Assembly: GCA_029858035.1 (NCBI GenBank)
Contig: JAOUFU010000006.1
Location: forward strand, 1 to 33,751
Reading direction: 5' to 3'
Source: Phycisphaerae bacterium
Lineage (GTDB): Bacteria > Planctomycetota > Phycisphaerae > Sedimentisphaerales > Anaerobacaceae
DNA length: 33,751 nucleotides
Position numbers and translations under genes: made by a program. Each line of letters opens with the position of its first letter. Positions within the stretch are counted from its first letter, which is position 1. The notes beneath the pieces are model-generated. The model worked only from the letters and a program-made list of their open reading frames with translations, did no database searches and had not been told where the DNA came from. Of the stretch, positions 1-8,901 are shown piece by piece.

Positions 1-56
1 TATAAAACGGCACAAGGGTGCAAGAAGAACTCTGGAAAGGGGATTACAACATAACG

Positions 57-674
57 ATGGGTAACACAATTGTTGGTATAGTGGGCAGTTATCGAAAGGG
101 CAGGATGATAGATTCTGCCGTGACGGAAATCCTCAAAGGTGCGGAATCCATGGGCGCGAAGACGGTAAAGATTTATCTGACCGAAAAGCAAATCGAGTTT
201 TGTAATAACTGCCGCAGTTGTATGCAGGAGGCCGGAGAAAAAAGAGGAGAGTGTGTTCACGAAGATGATATGGAAGAAATGTTGCAGCAGATTGATGAAG
301 CCGATGGTTATGTTCTGGGATCGCCGGTAAATTTAGGGACGGTGACTGCCATAATGAAACGTTTTATGGAAAGATTAGCGGTTTACGCCTACTGGCCCTG
401 GGGTAAGATTGCAGCGCCGAAATTCAGGAACGACAAACTAAACAAGAAGGCGGTCATAGTGACATCATTTACGCCGCCGGCCTTTATAGGCAGGCTGTTA
501 TTATCAGGCGCGCCAAAAGTATTAAAATATATGGCGAAAGTTTTGGGTGCTAGGGTGGTGAAGATTTTATATTTTGGGATGGTTGGTGAGAGGCCGGAAG
601 CCGGGCTTGATGAAAAGAGTTTGCGAAGGGCATTTAAGGCAGGGGAGGAATTAGCGAGGAATTTGGCAGAATAG
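57..674 (+). CDS. Flavodoxin-like / NADPH-dependent FMN reductase family protein
   Basis: N-terminus GNTIVGIVGSYRKGRMIDSAVTEILKGAESMGAK and CNNCRSCMQ, followed by GSPVNLGTVTAIMKRFMERL, resemble the NADPH-dependent FMN reductase / iron-sulfur flavoprotein fold. The ATG at 57 is in frame with the listed ORF (18) and fits the family start better. Confidence 0.8.
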   Translation: MGNTIVGIVGSYRKGRMIDSAVTEILKGAESMGAKTVKIYLTEKQIEFCNNCRSCMQEAGEKRGECVHEDDMEEMLQQIDEADGYVLGSPVNLGTVTAIMKRFMERLAVYAYWPWGKIAAPKFRNDKLNKKAVIVTSFTPPAFIGRLLLSGAPKVLKYMAKVLGARVVKILYFGMVGERPEAGLDEKSLRRAFKAGEELARNLAE

Positions 675-738
675 AGGTTAGAAATGAACAAGGGCAAGGC
701 GGGGTGTGAGTTTTACGGGGTGAAGATCACCGTATCTG

Positions 739-795
739 CTGCTTCTCTTCACGCCGTTTTGCAAGGCCCAATGCCGTTTTTCGCATTTTCATCCG
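739..795 (-). pseudogene. Intergenic coding relic A (core peptide RMKMRKTALGLAKRREEKQ)
   Basis: Minus-strand frame reads ...ASLLENGFLSYSDRMKMRKTALGLAKRREEKQQIR*. The core matches relic B (8742-8798) at 12 of 19 residues. Confidence 0.35.
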
Positions 796-978
796 GTCGG
801 AATACGACAAGAAGCCATTTTCAAGCAAACTCGCAAAGGGCCCAGCATTTGCCATTTGATAAAGAAAAACACACGAGATTCTTCGCTTTTTAACTGATGT
901 AGCTCTGGGAAACTAAAAAAAAGCGAAAAATGTAAAATTCATTGTCAATCAAGTAAAAGTACTGTAAGCTCTCATTGT

Positions 979-1002
979 AAACAGTTGAATAAACAGTTGA
1001 AT
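979..1002. repeat. Two perfect tandem copies of the 12-mer AAACAGTTGAAT
   Basis: Direct reading: aaacagttgaat aaacagttgaat aaatttt. Confidence 0.8.
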
Positions 1003-1299
1003 AAATTTTAAGCCCCGTAGTACGGCACCTATTTGATAGAAACCGCAACGCGTGGCGGGGGTATCAGACTTGTGTTGAGTCCGCAAATGTAGGCCAAATG
1101 CAAAACCCGGGCAGCACAGCGTCAATCTAAGCATTAATTGTTTTAGGCCACATAATTCCGAACTCAGCATAAGGTGTGAGGTTTTAATATTCTTTTACTG
1201 GTTAAGCTGAGCGCTTCAATGTTTCTTTACTGCTCAATCGACTTTCAAAAGTCTTTTCGAGATTGTTAATCGGTGACCGATGCTTTTAGGAATGAGGTC

Positions 1300-4200
1300 A
1301 TGTGTAGAAAATTATTTTTTACGTCTTTTGTTTTAGTGTTGGCCCTGGTTCCGGCGAACGCAGCCAGAGGTGCTGATCCTGATCTTGTCGGCTGGTGGAG
1401 GTTTGAGGAAGGAATCGGCATCATCGCCCATGACTCAAGCAGCAACGGTAACGATGGTTTTCTAATTGGCGGCGCTACATGGACCGCGGGCCGTTTCGGC
1501 GGTGGTATTGAGCTCAATGGTACAACGGGCTATGTCTCAGTTCCAGGTTTTGTACTGACGACCGATACCATCACTTTTGTAGCGTGGCTGAACGGCTGGA
1601 AAGCAAATGACTGGGCGCCGCTTATATCTTCCCGTGAGGTGAATCCCTGTGAAATGAATTTTGGTGATAACGATACCTTGCACTACACATGGAACAATGA
1701 TTCATCAGCTACATGGGACTGGATTGATGGTCCTGTCATCGGCCAGGATACGTGGACCATGTTGGCCGTGACCATTGACCCCGGAAGTGCCACTGCATAT
1801 GTGTACACGGAAGCGGAAGGGCTTACCCAGGCCACCAATGCGATTGCCCACATTGTACAGACTGTCGGTTTCCTAAAGATCGGTTATTCTTACGGTGACA
1901 GGTACATCCGCGGGATTATCGACGAAGCTGCAGTTTATGACCGTTCCCTGTCGGAGGCCGAGATACTAAAGCTGGCGGTCCGTCAGGAGGCCTATGCCCC
2001 CATCCCTGCTCATGGTACCGAGGATGTGCCCATAGACGCAAATCTTGTCTGGACGCGCGGAGTTAATACCAACAGTGATGAGGTGTGGTTCGGCACCGAC
2101 CCCTGTTCATTGTCTCATGTTGCAGATATAATGGCATCTCCGACATCCCCACCGTTGTATGACCCCCCCGTCGACCTTATTGCAAACACCACTTACTATT
2201 GGCAGATCGTTGAGGTCAATGGTATAAACATCCACCCAGGCCCTGTGTGGGAGTTTACCACTGTTAGCGGAGCAGCCCGGGCCGACTATCCTTTTGATGG
2301 TGCTGTGATTAGCGGCGACATAGCTGGAGCAAACATATGGACGAAGCTTATTTTCATCCCGGGAACGACTGCGGTCGAGCACAAGGGGTACTTCAACGAA
2401 GATTACAGCAAGGTTGAAGGCCGCGTCCAGGATGCAAACCTCGGCGAACCACCCTACGCGTCAGTACCAGGGTGGGAGTACACGTTTTTTGCAGGTAATC
2501 CTTATGTACCCCCGTCTGATGACACCCTTGTTCGAGGCATGAGGTACTACTGGACTGTCGATGAGACCGATGCCTGGGGCAATGTGTTCCCGGGTGAAAT
2601 CTGGAAGTTTATTGTTCAGGGCTATAAGGCCTTTGAGCCCAGTCCGCCTAATGAGGCTTTATTTATAAGCCCCGATGTTCTCCTTTCATGGCATGAAGGT
2701 ACGGGTATAGCCGAACACGATGTCTACATGGGCACGAACCGGCAGGACGTGAATGATGCCGTTTACGATGCGAACACTCCTGCCCCGGAATTTTTAGCCA
2801 CCCGAACAGAACCGAACTATCAATGCAGCTCTCTGGCATATGAAACCAAACATTACTGGCGTGTTGATGAGGTCACAGGCCGGTTACCTCCTTTCGACGG
2901 CACGATATACAAAGGGGATGTCTGGGAGTTTACAACCAAGATATTGACATCCGGACATCGCGAGAAGGGCTACCTTTATCTGTCGCCCGTACCCGGGGCT
3001 GAGTATGTATCGCCGCAGACAAGGTATTTTCTGGTACGTTTTGAGGCAGTTTCACCCAACGATATCACAAACCTGCCGACGTTCATTGATGTGACAGGCC
3101 GGATCAGCGGAACCCACGCAGGCCAGACCAAAATTGCCTCCGATAACAGGACGGTCATCTTTGAGGTTTCGTCGGGTTTTTCGAGTGACGAGCTTGTAAC
3201 GGTGACGTTGATACCGACAGTAGATCCCTGTGCTCCCGGTGTCGTCGAGCCTTATCAATATCAATTTATGGTCACCGGACCCATGCCGACACCACCTGAG
3301 AGTGCATTGCTGCAAGCGCCAAGCAGTGTATCAGCAGCACATGAGCAGGTCGTAAATAGGCAGGCGACGACTGATACGGAATGTGAGGCGCTGCCCACAG
3401 CGGACATGACTATGACGGACGAAGGCGGGATTTCCGTGACTGCGCTCGACGGGCCCATGATTATGCCAAACGGCGTGTCCGTCCCCAGCGACTTCCCTGA
3501 GGTCGTGATCACCGTCAACAATAATCCATCCCCCGGTTACATCTTCATCTCATATCCGCACTATACCAGCACCAACAAGTATGTGATGATGCTGGACAAT
3601 AACGGGTACCCCGTCTGGTACCTGCGAGGAAGAGATCAGTCACTATGGAATGAATTTAAAGTCCAGAAGAACGGGATGATCACGATGGGCATATTCACCG
3701 GTTACGACAAGAACTTCAACTGGGTCAAGAACTACTTCACTGAGAACGGTTATAACACCAATCACCACGATCTTGAGGTGCTCGAGGACGGCGGATACCT
3801 GATGATTGGCGGCCGGGACAATACCGTCGATATGTCTCGATACATCCCCGGCGGCAACTACAATGCGAACGTGCACGAGACGATCATTCAGGAATACACG
3901 GCGGGGGAAGAACTCATCTTCCAGTTCCGTTCCTGGGACAACTTCGACATCAGCGACGTCGAGGCACTCGTCGAAGACCCGTTGAGCGGCAGCATACGCT
4001 TCCCCCACATAAACGCGATCGATGTCGATGATGACGGTCATCTGCTCATCTCGAACCGCCATATCAGCGAGATCACCAAAATTAACAGGGATTCGGGCCA
4101 GATGATCTGGAGGTTGTGCGGCTCAGATCCGGGGCGCAGCGATTTTACCTTTGTCAATGACTCCCTGAATGGATTTAGCCACCAGCATGATATCAGCGCG

Positions 4201-5985
4201 TTTGGCAACGGGCGATACATGCTTTTCGACAACGGAAACGGACACTATCCACCAGTGTCCCGTGCGGTCGAATACGAGCTGGACCTGAATGCGATGACTG
4301 CCACCCTGGTTTGGGAGTTCCGCGACACGCCGGATAAATACACGTACTCCATGGGCAATGCCCAGCGTCTGCCCACCGGCAATACGCTCATCAACTTCGT
4401 TTTGTCGGAATATCCAAAAGCCATAGAGGTGGACCCGAACGGTGTGAAACAGTTCGAGATGAACCTGCTTCCGGCCTCGGATCTGTACCAGGTGCATCGT
4501 TTCCCCTGGGATGGGATGGTTGAAGTGCCCTATCTGGTTGTCGAGTCTTCTCCTGACTACATCACGCTGATTTTCAATAAGTTCGGGGACCCCAACGTGG
4601 ACTACTATCGCATCTACGGAGGCACCACGCCGCAACCCACTACGGTGATTGCTACATCTACGTCAACGCTGAAGCACATCAGCGAGGGCTTAGAGAATGG
4701 ACTTCGATATTATTTCCGCGTAACTGCTGTTGATACTAACGGCATGGAAAGCGATTACTCCAACGAAGAAAGCTCTGTTGTTAGTTTTACCGGACCTGGT
4801 CAGAATATGGTTTTAAATGAAGATTTCTGCCGGGGACAGGATTCGTGGATATGGGAAGTTGGCGGCTCTGCGAATGCGACATGGAACATTGAAAATGGTG
4901 TAAGCCATTTCGATATAACCAATGGTGGTATTCAAATATCGGATGTTCAGTTGAAGCAGAACGGGATGAAACTGGTCCGGGGAAAAGAATACGTCTTCGA
5001 ATTTGATGCCTGGTCTGATCTGCCCCGAATCATCGAAGCCAAAGTGGGGCAGGACGAGTCTCCGTGGACTAACTACAGCAAAATCGGATACTCTTCCGTC
5101 ACACCGAACCCGACCCATTTTCGCTACCCCTTTACGATGCAGGATGCGTCGGATTACAACGCCCGTGTGGTGTTCAATATGGGGGCTTCTTCTTACGATG
5201 TTTACCTTGATAATGTTTCTTTGATCAACGTATTACCGGGTGACTTCTACTTTGATGGCTGTGTCTGGTTCGATGATTTAGCTGTATTGACAGATGAGTG
5301 GCTCGAAGAGGGGAGCGGGCTGACAGCGGACCTGCAGGACAACGGCAGGGTTGACTTCAATGACTTCGCGATTTTCGCCGAAAGCTTCAAATACCCATGC
5401 AGCACTATTCTGGTCACGGAGAAAAACGCCAAACGTGTATTGGTCCCCACAAGTAATATCGGCTACGACTGGATCGGCAGCGCCGAACCTTATAACGATA
5501 CCGGCTGGGACCAGATTGGCGCCTCGGATTGTCCTTTAGGCGTTGGTTATGAAGACAGTCCGGGCGATCCCGTAAACTATACGGACCTCATCGCACACGA
5601 TGTCGGAGATCAGATGTCGGGAATTATGGCTTCCTGTTATATCCGAATCCCCTTTACCCTGGATACCGACCCGAATGAACTGAGCTCCATTACGCTGAAA
5701 ATCCGTTACGATGATGGCTTTGTTGCCTATATCAATGGCCGGGAGCTTGCCCGCGACAATCTCAATCCCGACGTTGAGTTTCCCAACTGGGATGACAATG
5801 CCGATGATTCGCATGGTGATAATGATGCCAGGCTGTTGCAGCCCTTCCAAGTAAACAGGGTTGATAATCCGGATGTCTTCAATGCTCTGCAATTGGGAGA
5901 CAATATTTTGGCGATTCATGGGATGAATGTTAGTACCGGCAGCAATGATTTTCTTATTTCGGCTGAACTATATGCCGGCAACTAA
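1300..5985 (+). CDS. Secreted multidomain protein: LamG-like N-terminus, repeated Fn3-like/Ig-like modules, arylsulfotransferase (ASST)-like domain, Fn3, CBM-like module, dockerin-like segment, C-terminal beta module
   Basis: Signal peptide MCRKLFFTSFVLVLALVPANA; LVGWWRFEEG...IIDEAAVYDRSLSEAEI (LamG/ConA-like); VMMLDNNGYPVWYLRG...NHHDLEVLEDGGYLMIGG...PHINAIDVDDDGHLLISNRHISEITKINRDSGQMIWRLCG...FSHQHDISAFGNGRYMLFDNGNGH (ASST-like); GDFYFDGCVWFDDLAVLTDEWL...DNGRVDFNDFAIFAESF (dockerin-like). The ATG at 1300 with upstream AGGAATGAGG is preferred over the GTG at 1273. Confidence 0.8.
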   Translation: MCRKLFFTSFVLVLALVPANAARGADPDLVGWWRFEEGIGIIAHDSSSNGNDGFLIGGATWTAGRFGGGIELNGTTGYVSVPGFVLTTDTITFVAWLNGWKANDWAPLISSREVNPCEMNFGDNDTLHYTWNNDSSATWDWIDGPVIGQDTWTMLAVTIDPGSATAYVYTEAEGLTQATNAIAHIVQTVGFLKIGYSYGDRYIRGIIDEAAVYDRSLSEAEILKLAVRQEAYAPIPAHGTEDVPIDANLVWTRGVNTNSDEVWFGTDPCSLSHVADIMASPTSPPLYDPPVDLIANTTYYWQIVEVNGINIHPGPVWEFTTVSGAARADYPFDGAVISGDIAGANIWTKLIFIPGTTAVEHKGYFNEDYSKVEGRVQDANLGEPPYASVPGWEYTFFAGNPYVPPSDDTLVRGMRYYWTVDETDAWGNVFPGEIWKFIVQGYKAFEPSPPNEALFISPDVLLSWHEGTGIAEHDVYMGTNRQDVNDAVYDANTPAPEFLATRTEPNYQCSSLAYETKHYWRVDEVTGRLPPFDGTIYKGDVWEFTTKILTSGHREKGYLYLSPVPGAEYVSPQTRYFLVRFEAVSPNDITNLPTFIDVTGRISGTHAGQTKIASDNRTVIFEVSSGFSSDELVTVTLIPTVDPCAPGVVEPYQYQFMVTGPMPTPPESALLQAPSSVSAAHEQVVNRQATTDTECEALPTADMTMTDEGGISVTALDGPMIMPNGVSVPSDFPEVVITVNNNPSPGYIFISYPHYTSTNKYVMMLDNNGYPVWYLRGRDQSLWNEFKVQKNGMITMGIFTGYDKNFNWVKNYFTENGYNTNHHDLEVLEDGGYLMIGGRDNTVDMSRYIPGGNYNANVHETIIQEYTAGEELIFQFRSWDNFDISDVEALVEDPLSGSIRFPHINAIDVDDDGHLLISNRHISEITKINRDSGQMIWRLCGSDPGRSDFTFVNDSLNGFSHQHDISAFGNGRYMLFDNGNGHYPPVSRAVEYELDLNAMTATLVWEFRDTPDKYTYSMGNAQRLPTGNTLINFVLSEYPKAIEVDPNGVKQFEMNLLPASDLYQVHRFPWDGMVEVPYLVVESSPDYITLIFNKFGDPNVDYYRIYGGTTPQPTTVIATSTSTLKHISEGLENGLRYYFRVTAVDTNGMESDYSNEESSVVSFTGPGQNMVLNEDFCRGQDSWIWEVGGSANATWNIENGVSHFDITNGGIQISDVQLKQNGMKLVRGKEYVFEFDAWSDLPRIIEAKVGQDESPWTNYSKIGYSSVTPNPTHFRYPFTMQDASDYNARVVFNMGASSYDVYLDNVSLINVLPGDFYFDGCVWFDDLAVLTDEWLEEGSGLTADLQDNGRVDFNDFAIFAESFKYPCSTILVTEKNAKRVLVPTSNIGYDWIGSAEPYNDTGWDQIGASDCPLGVGYEDSPGDPVNYTDLIAHDVGDQMSGIMASCYIRIPFTLDTDPNELSSITLKIRYDDGFVAYINGRELARDNLNPDVEFPNWDDNADDSHGDNDARLLQPFQVNRVDNPDVFNALQLGDNILAIHGMNVSTGSNDFLISAELYAGN

Positions 5986-6050
5986 ACTCGAATCCAGACA
6001 AAACAGTTTGTTTCAAATTGCAAAGCGGCTTAAACACACCCTCAAATCTG

Positions 6051-6079
6051 TTGAAAGCAAAATCAATTTCTGGTATTGT
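6051..6079 (+). promoter_or_regulatory. Candidate sigma70-like promoter upstream of the GH172 gene
   Basis: TTGAAA (6051-6056), 17-nt spacer, TATTGT (6074-6079). Confidence 0.25.
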
Positions 6080-6219
6080 AAAGCTCGACGTAGGCATGAG
6101 CACAATTTATAATGTCATATTGGATATCCGAGGGCATCTTATAATTGCGGGTAATTGATGCTGCCGGAGTTGTCAGGGAACCGGCGGTTTTTTTTAGCTG
6201 TCATACGGAAGGGGCTATT

Positions 6220-8550
6220 ATGTGCAGATTGTGGTGTGTCATGGCATTACTTGTATGCTGGTTGTGCTCGGCATCGGCTGCGGAGACGCTTAGCTATGTT
6301 GACCTTGTCGATCGCTTGACAAATCTCGAACAGCTCGCGGTACTGCCGGAGCCGGGCCAGAGGTGCGCCCAGTGGTCGAGCTACGACCGCAACAGCACAT
6401 ACGATGCCCGGACCGATGCGTACCTCCACTGGAACGCAAACGGTGATGGATCCGGCTTCATTCGCGAAGAGAACGGCAAGTATGTGCTTGCCGAAATGAA
6501 GGGCCCCGGTGTCATCTGGCGCATCTGGTCAGCGCTGGCCGAGAAGGGCCGCGTGGCCATCTATCTCGACGGCCGTGAGAAACCGGCTGTCAATCTGCCC
6601 TTTGCAAGATACTTCGACGGCCAGAATGAGCCGTTCACACGCCCGCAACTGGTCTACAGTTCCGCCAATGGGAAAAACTGCTACGTTCCCATCCCTTACA
6701 ACAAATCCTGCAAGATCGTAGCTGAAAAAGACTGGGGCAGGTACTTCCATTTCACGTACTCGACATTTGACAAGTCAACGGTTGTCCCGACGTTCACGGG
6801 AGAACTGGCCTCCGCCGACGCAGCAGCGCTTGACCGCGCTGACCGGATTCTCGCTCAAGCCGACTATCTAACGCCAACCTCAGATGCAGTCGAAGCAACC
6901 GAGACTATACACAGCGGAGCCGTCGATATTAAACCGGGAAAATCCGCTGTGATTGCTGAGTTTAACCGAGCTGGCGCAATTACCCGGTTTCAGATTGAAA
7001 TCGACCTTCCGGAGTCCGCTGACGACCATAAAATTCTCAGGGAGCTGATTCTTCAGATGTACTGGGACGGCTCATCGCAACCGAGCGTCCTGTCGCCCCT
7101 TGGAGACTTCTTCGGTACGGCACCTGGCAAGACGGTATACAAGTCACTGCCGCTGGGGATGACCGACAGGGGGTTCTATAGCCGCTGGTACATGCCGTTC
7201 GAAAATGGTGCACTGATCAAGCTGGTCAATGAGGGAACACAGCAGCGACATTTGAAGTTCTCTATATTCCACAAGAAACTCACAGACGGTGCAAGAAATC
7301 TGGGACGCTTCCATGCATGGTGGCACCGCGATTTCGCTCCGGAACCGCGGCGTGCCATCGACTGGACCATCCTCAAGACAAAAGGCCGGGGACGCTACTG
7401 CGGCGTCATGCTCCATGTCTGGAATCCCAAGGGGGGATGGTGGGGAGAAGGAGATGAGAAGTTCTTCGTCGACGGCGAAAAGTTCCCCTCCACCTTCGGA
7501 ACAGGCACTGAAGATTATTTCGGGTATGCATGGTGCAGTGAACAACTCTTCAACCGGGCGTTCCACAATCAGACAGTCAGCGTTCCCCAGAATCCCTGCG
7601 CCCATCCCACACCCCTCGAAAGCGGAGGCCACACGTCTAATAACCGATGGCATATCGCAGATAATATTCCGTTTCATACATCTTTCGAGGGAGCATTGGA
7701 GAAATACTTGCTCAATGACCGGCCAACGCGATACGACTGTGTCGTCTACTGGTATCAGCAAGGCGCACAGGCCGTTACCGGGCCGCTGCCGTCTGTTGAA
7801 GACCGAATCTATACACAGGATAAGAAAGAGGCCGGGCTTCTGACATTCCTGATTGCACCCGTGCGTGAGGTCGATACTGCACAACTTAAGAGTGCACGCT
7901 ACATATATCGTGAGCTGATGAGTGATCCCTCGTTGGAGGCCCATCGGTTGCGTCTCAGGGCGCGAATGGCACATGTTGAAAAGGCAGCCGGCTACGGCGA
8001 TTTGGCAATTGATCTGATAGAGCCTCTGCTAAACGAACACGTTCTCCCCTTTGTAGATTGTGAATTTGCGCCGGATATCCTGCCTGTTTTGCAGAGTTCG
8101 TCCGAGACGCCCGGCTGGGTGCGCCCGGTCCTGGTCCACAACGAAGACGGTTCCGCAAAAAGGGTCACAAAGGCAGGACGTGCGACCATCGTGACCGATC
8201 GATCCAACCAACAGCCTTACATCTATTTCTCACTTCCCAAGACCGTCGACCTGAGAGAAAAGGACCGTACGGTTACAATGAAAGCTACATATTACTGCGA
8301 TGGTGAGCCGGGTAATCTCTTCCTCATCCAATATGACTCCCATTTCTCCGATGACATTCCCGGAAAATACTACAGAACAGAAGCGGTCGTAAGTCCCGAG
8401 AAGGCCGGCTGGCACACGGCAACCCTCGTGTGTCCACGGGCCAGATTCTCCGGCAGACAGAACGCCGGCGCCGATTTCCGGATCAGTGTACTGTCACCAA
8501 CAGACATCTTCATAAGCAACCTGGAAGTTCAATACAACCCGACCCGGTAA
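6220..8550 (+). CDS. DUF2961 / GH172-family protein, secreted
   Basis: Signal peptide MCRLWCVMALLVCWLCSASAAE; MKGPGVIWRIWSA and WWGEGDEKFFVDGEKFPSTFGTGTEDYFGYAW are characteristic DUF2961/GH172 motifs. ATG at 6220 preceded by GGAAGGGG. Confidence 0.88.
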   Translation: MCRLWCVMALLVCWLCSASAAETLSYVDLVDRLTNLEQLAVLPEPGQRCAQWSSYDRNSTYDARTDAYLHWNANGDGSGFIREENGKYVLAEMKGPGVIWRIWSALAEKGRVAIYLDGREKPAVNLPFARYFDGQNEPFTRPQLVYSSANGKNCYVPIPYNKSCKIVAEKDWGRYFHFTYSTFDKSTVVPTFTGELASADAAALDRADRILAQADYLTPTSDAVEATETIHSGAVDIKPGKSAVIAEFNRAGAITRFQIEIDLPESADDHKILRELILQMYWDGSSQPSVLSPLGDFFGTAPGKTVYKSLPLGMTDRGFYSRWYMPFENGALIKLVNEGTQQRHLKFSIFHKKLTDGARNLGRFHAWWHRDFAPEPRRAIDWTILKTKGRGRYCGVMLHVWNPKGGWWGEGDEKFFVDGEKFPSTFGTGTEDYFGYAWCSEQLFNRAFHNQTVSVPQNPCAHPTPLESGGHTSNNRWHIADNIPFHTSFEGALEKYLLNDRPTRYDCVVYWYQQGAQAVTGPLPSVEDRIYTQDKKEAGLLTFLIAPVREVDTAQLKSARYIYRELMSDPSLEAHRLRLRARMAHVEKAAGYGDLAIDLIEPLLNEHVLPFVDCEFAPDILPVLQSSSETPGWVRPVLVHNEDGSAKRVTKAGRATIVTDRSNQQPYIYFSLPKTVDLREKDRTVTMKATYYCDGEPGNLFLIQYDSHFSDDIPGKYYRTEAVVSPEKAGWHTATLVCPRARFSGRQNAGADFRISVLSPTDIFISNLEVQYNPTR

Positions 8551-8741
8551 TCGCACGGTGAATGTCTCGAAAGCGATTTATCCTCACATGCGAGTGCAAA
8601 GAGTGCTGACTCAGCGCTTGTTCTTGTCCAAATCGGCTATGGTCTTTTGTCCCTTATCTGCAACAGTCTTGTTCTTACTGATAGGGATTTTCCAGCCATC
8701 GCCTGTGGGTAAGGATACTTCGGCAGCATCGCCAGAACTGC

Positions 8742-8798
8742 CTTCTTCTCTTCGTTCCTCTTTGAAAGACCTATAGCCGTTTCGAACATTTGCATCCG
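8742..8798 (-). pseudogene. Intergenic coding relic B (core peptide RMQMFETAIGLSKRNEEKK, HEAT-repeat-like)
   Basis: Minus-strand frame reads KTANLSATERMQMFETAIGLSKRNEEKKAVLAMLPKYPYPQAMAGKSLSV... without an adequate full-length ORF. A second minus frame over the same stretch stays open to ...GDGWKIPISKNKTVADKGQKTIADLDKNKR*, consistent with a frameshifted remnant. Confidence 0.4.
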
Positions 8799-8901
8799 CT
8801 CGGTAGCTGATAGGTTGGCCGTTTTTTATACTACTAATGGTAAAAGAGATAATTATCGAAGTCGCTGATAATCACCTGACAAATACATTCCGTTTCACAT
8901 A

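Noticed and set aside
7144-7974. 276-aa minus-strand ORF inside the GH172 gene, and similar long antisense ORFs (e.g. 29944-30771, 4123-4635, 10540-11178)
   Set aside because: They lie antisense to well supported genes, have no recognisable motifs and are expected from the composition of the opposite strand.
8602-8618. AGTGCTGA-C-TCAGCGCT palindrome as a GH172 terminator
   Set aside because: The loop is one base (effectively a near-palindrome with one G-T pair) and no T-run follows; too weak to call.
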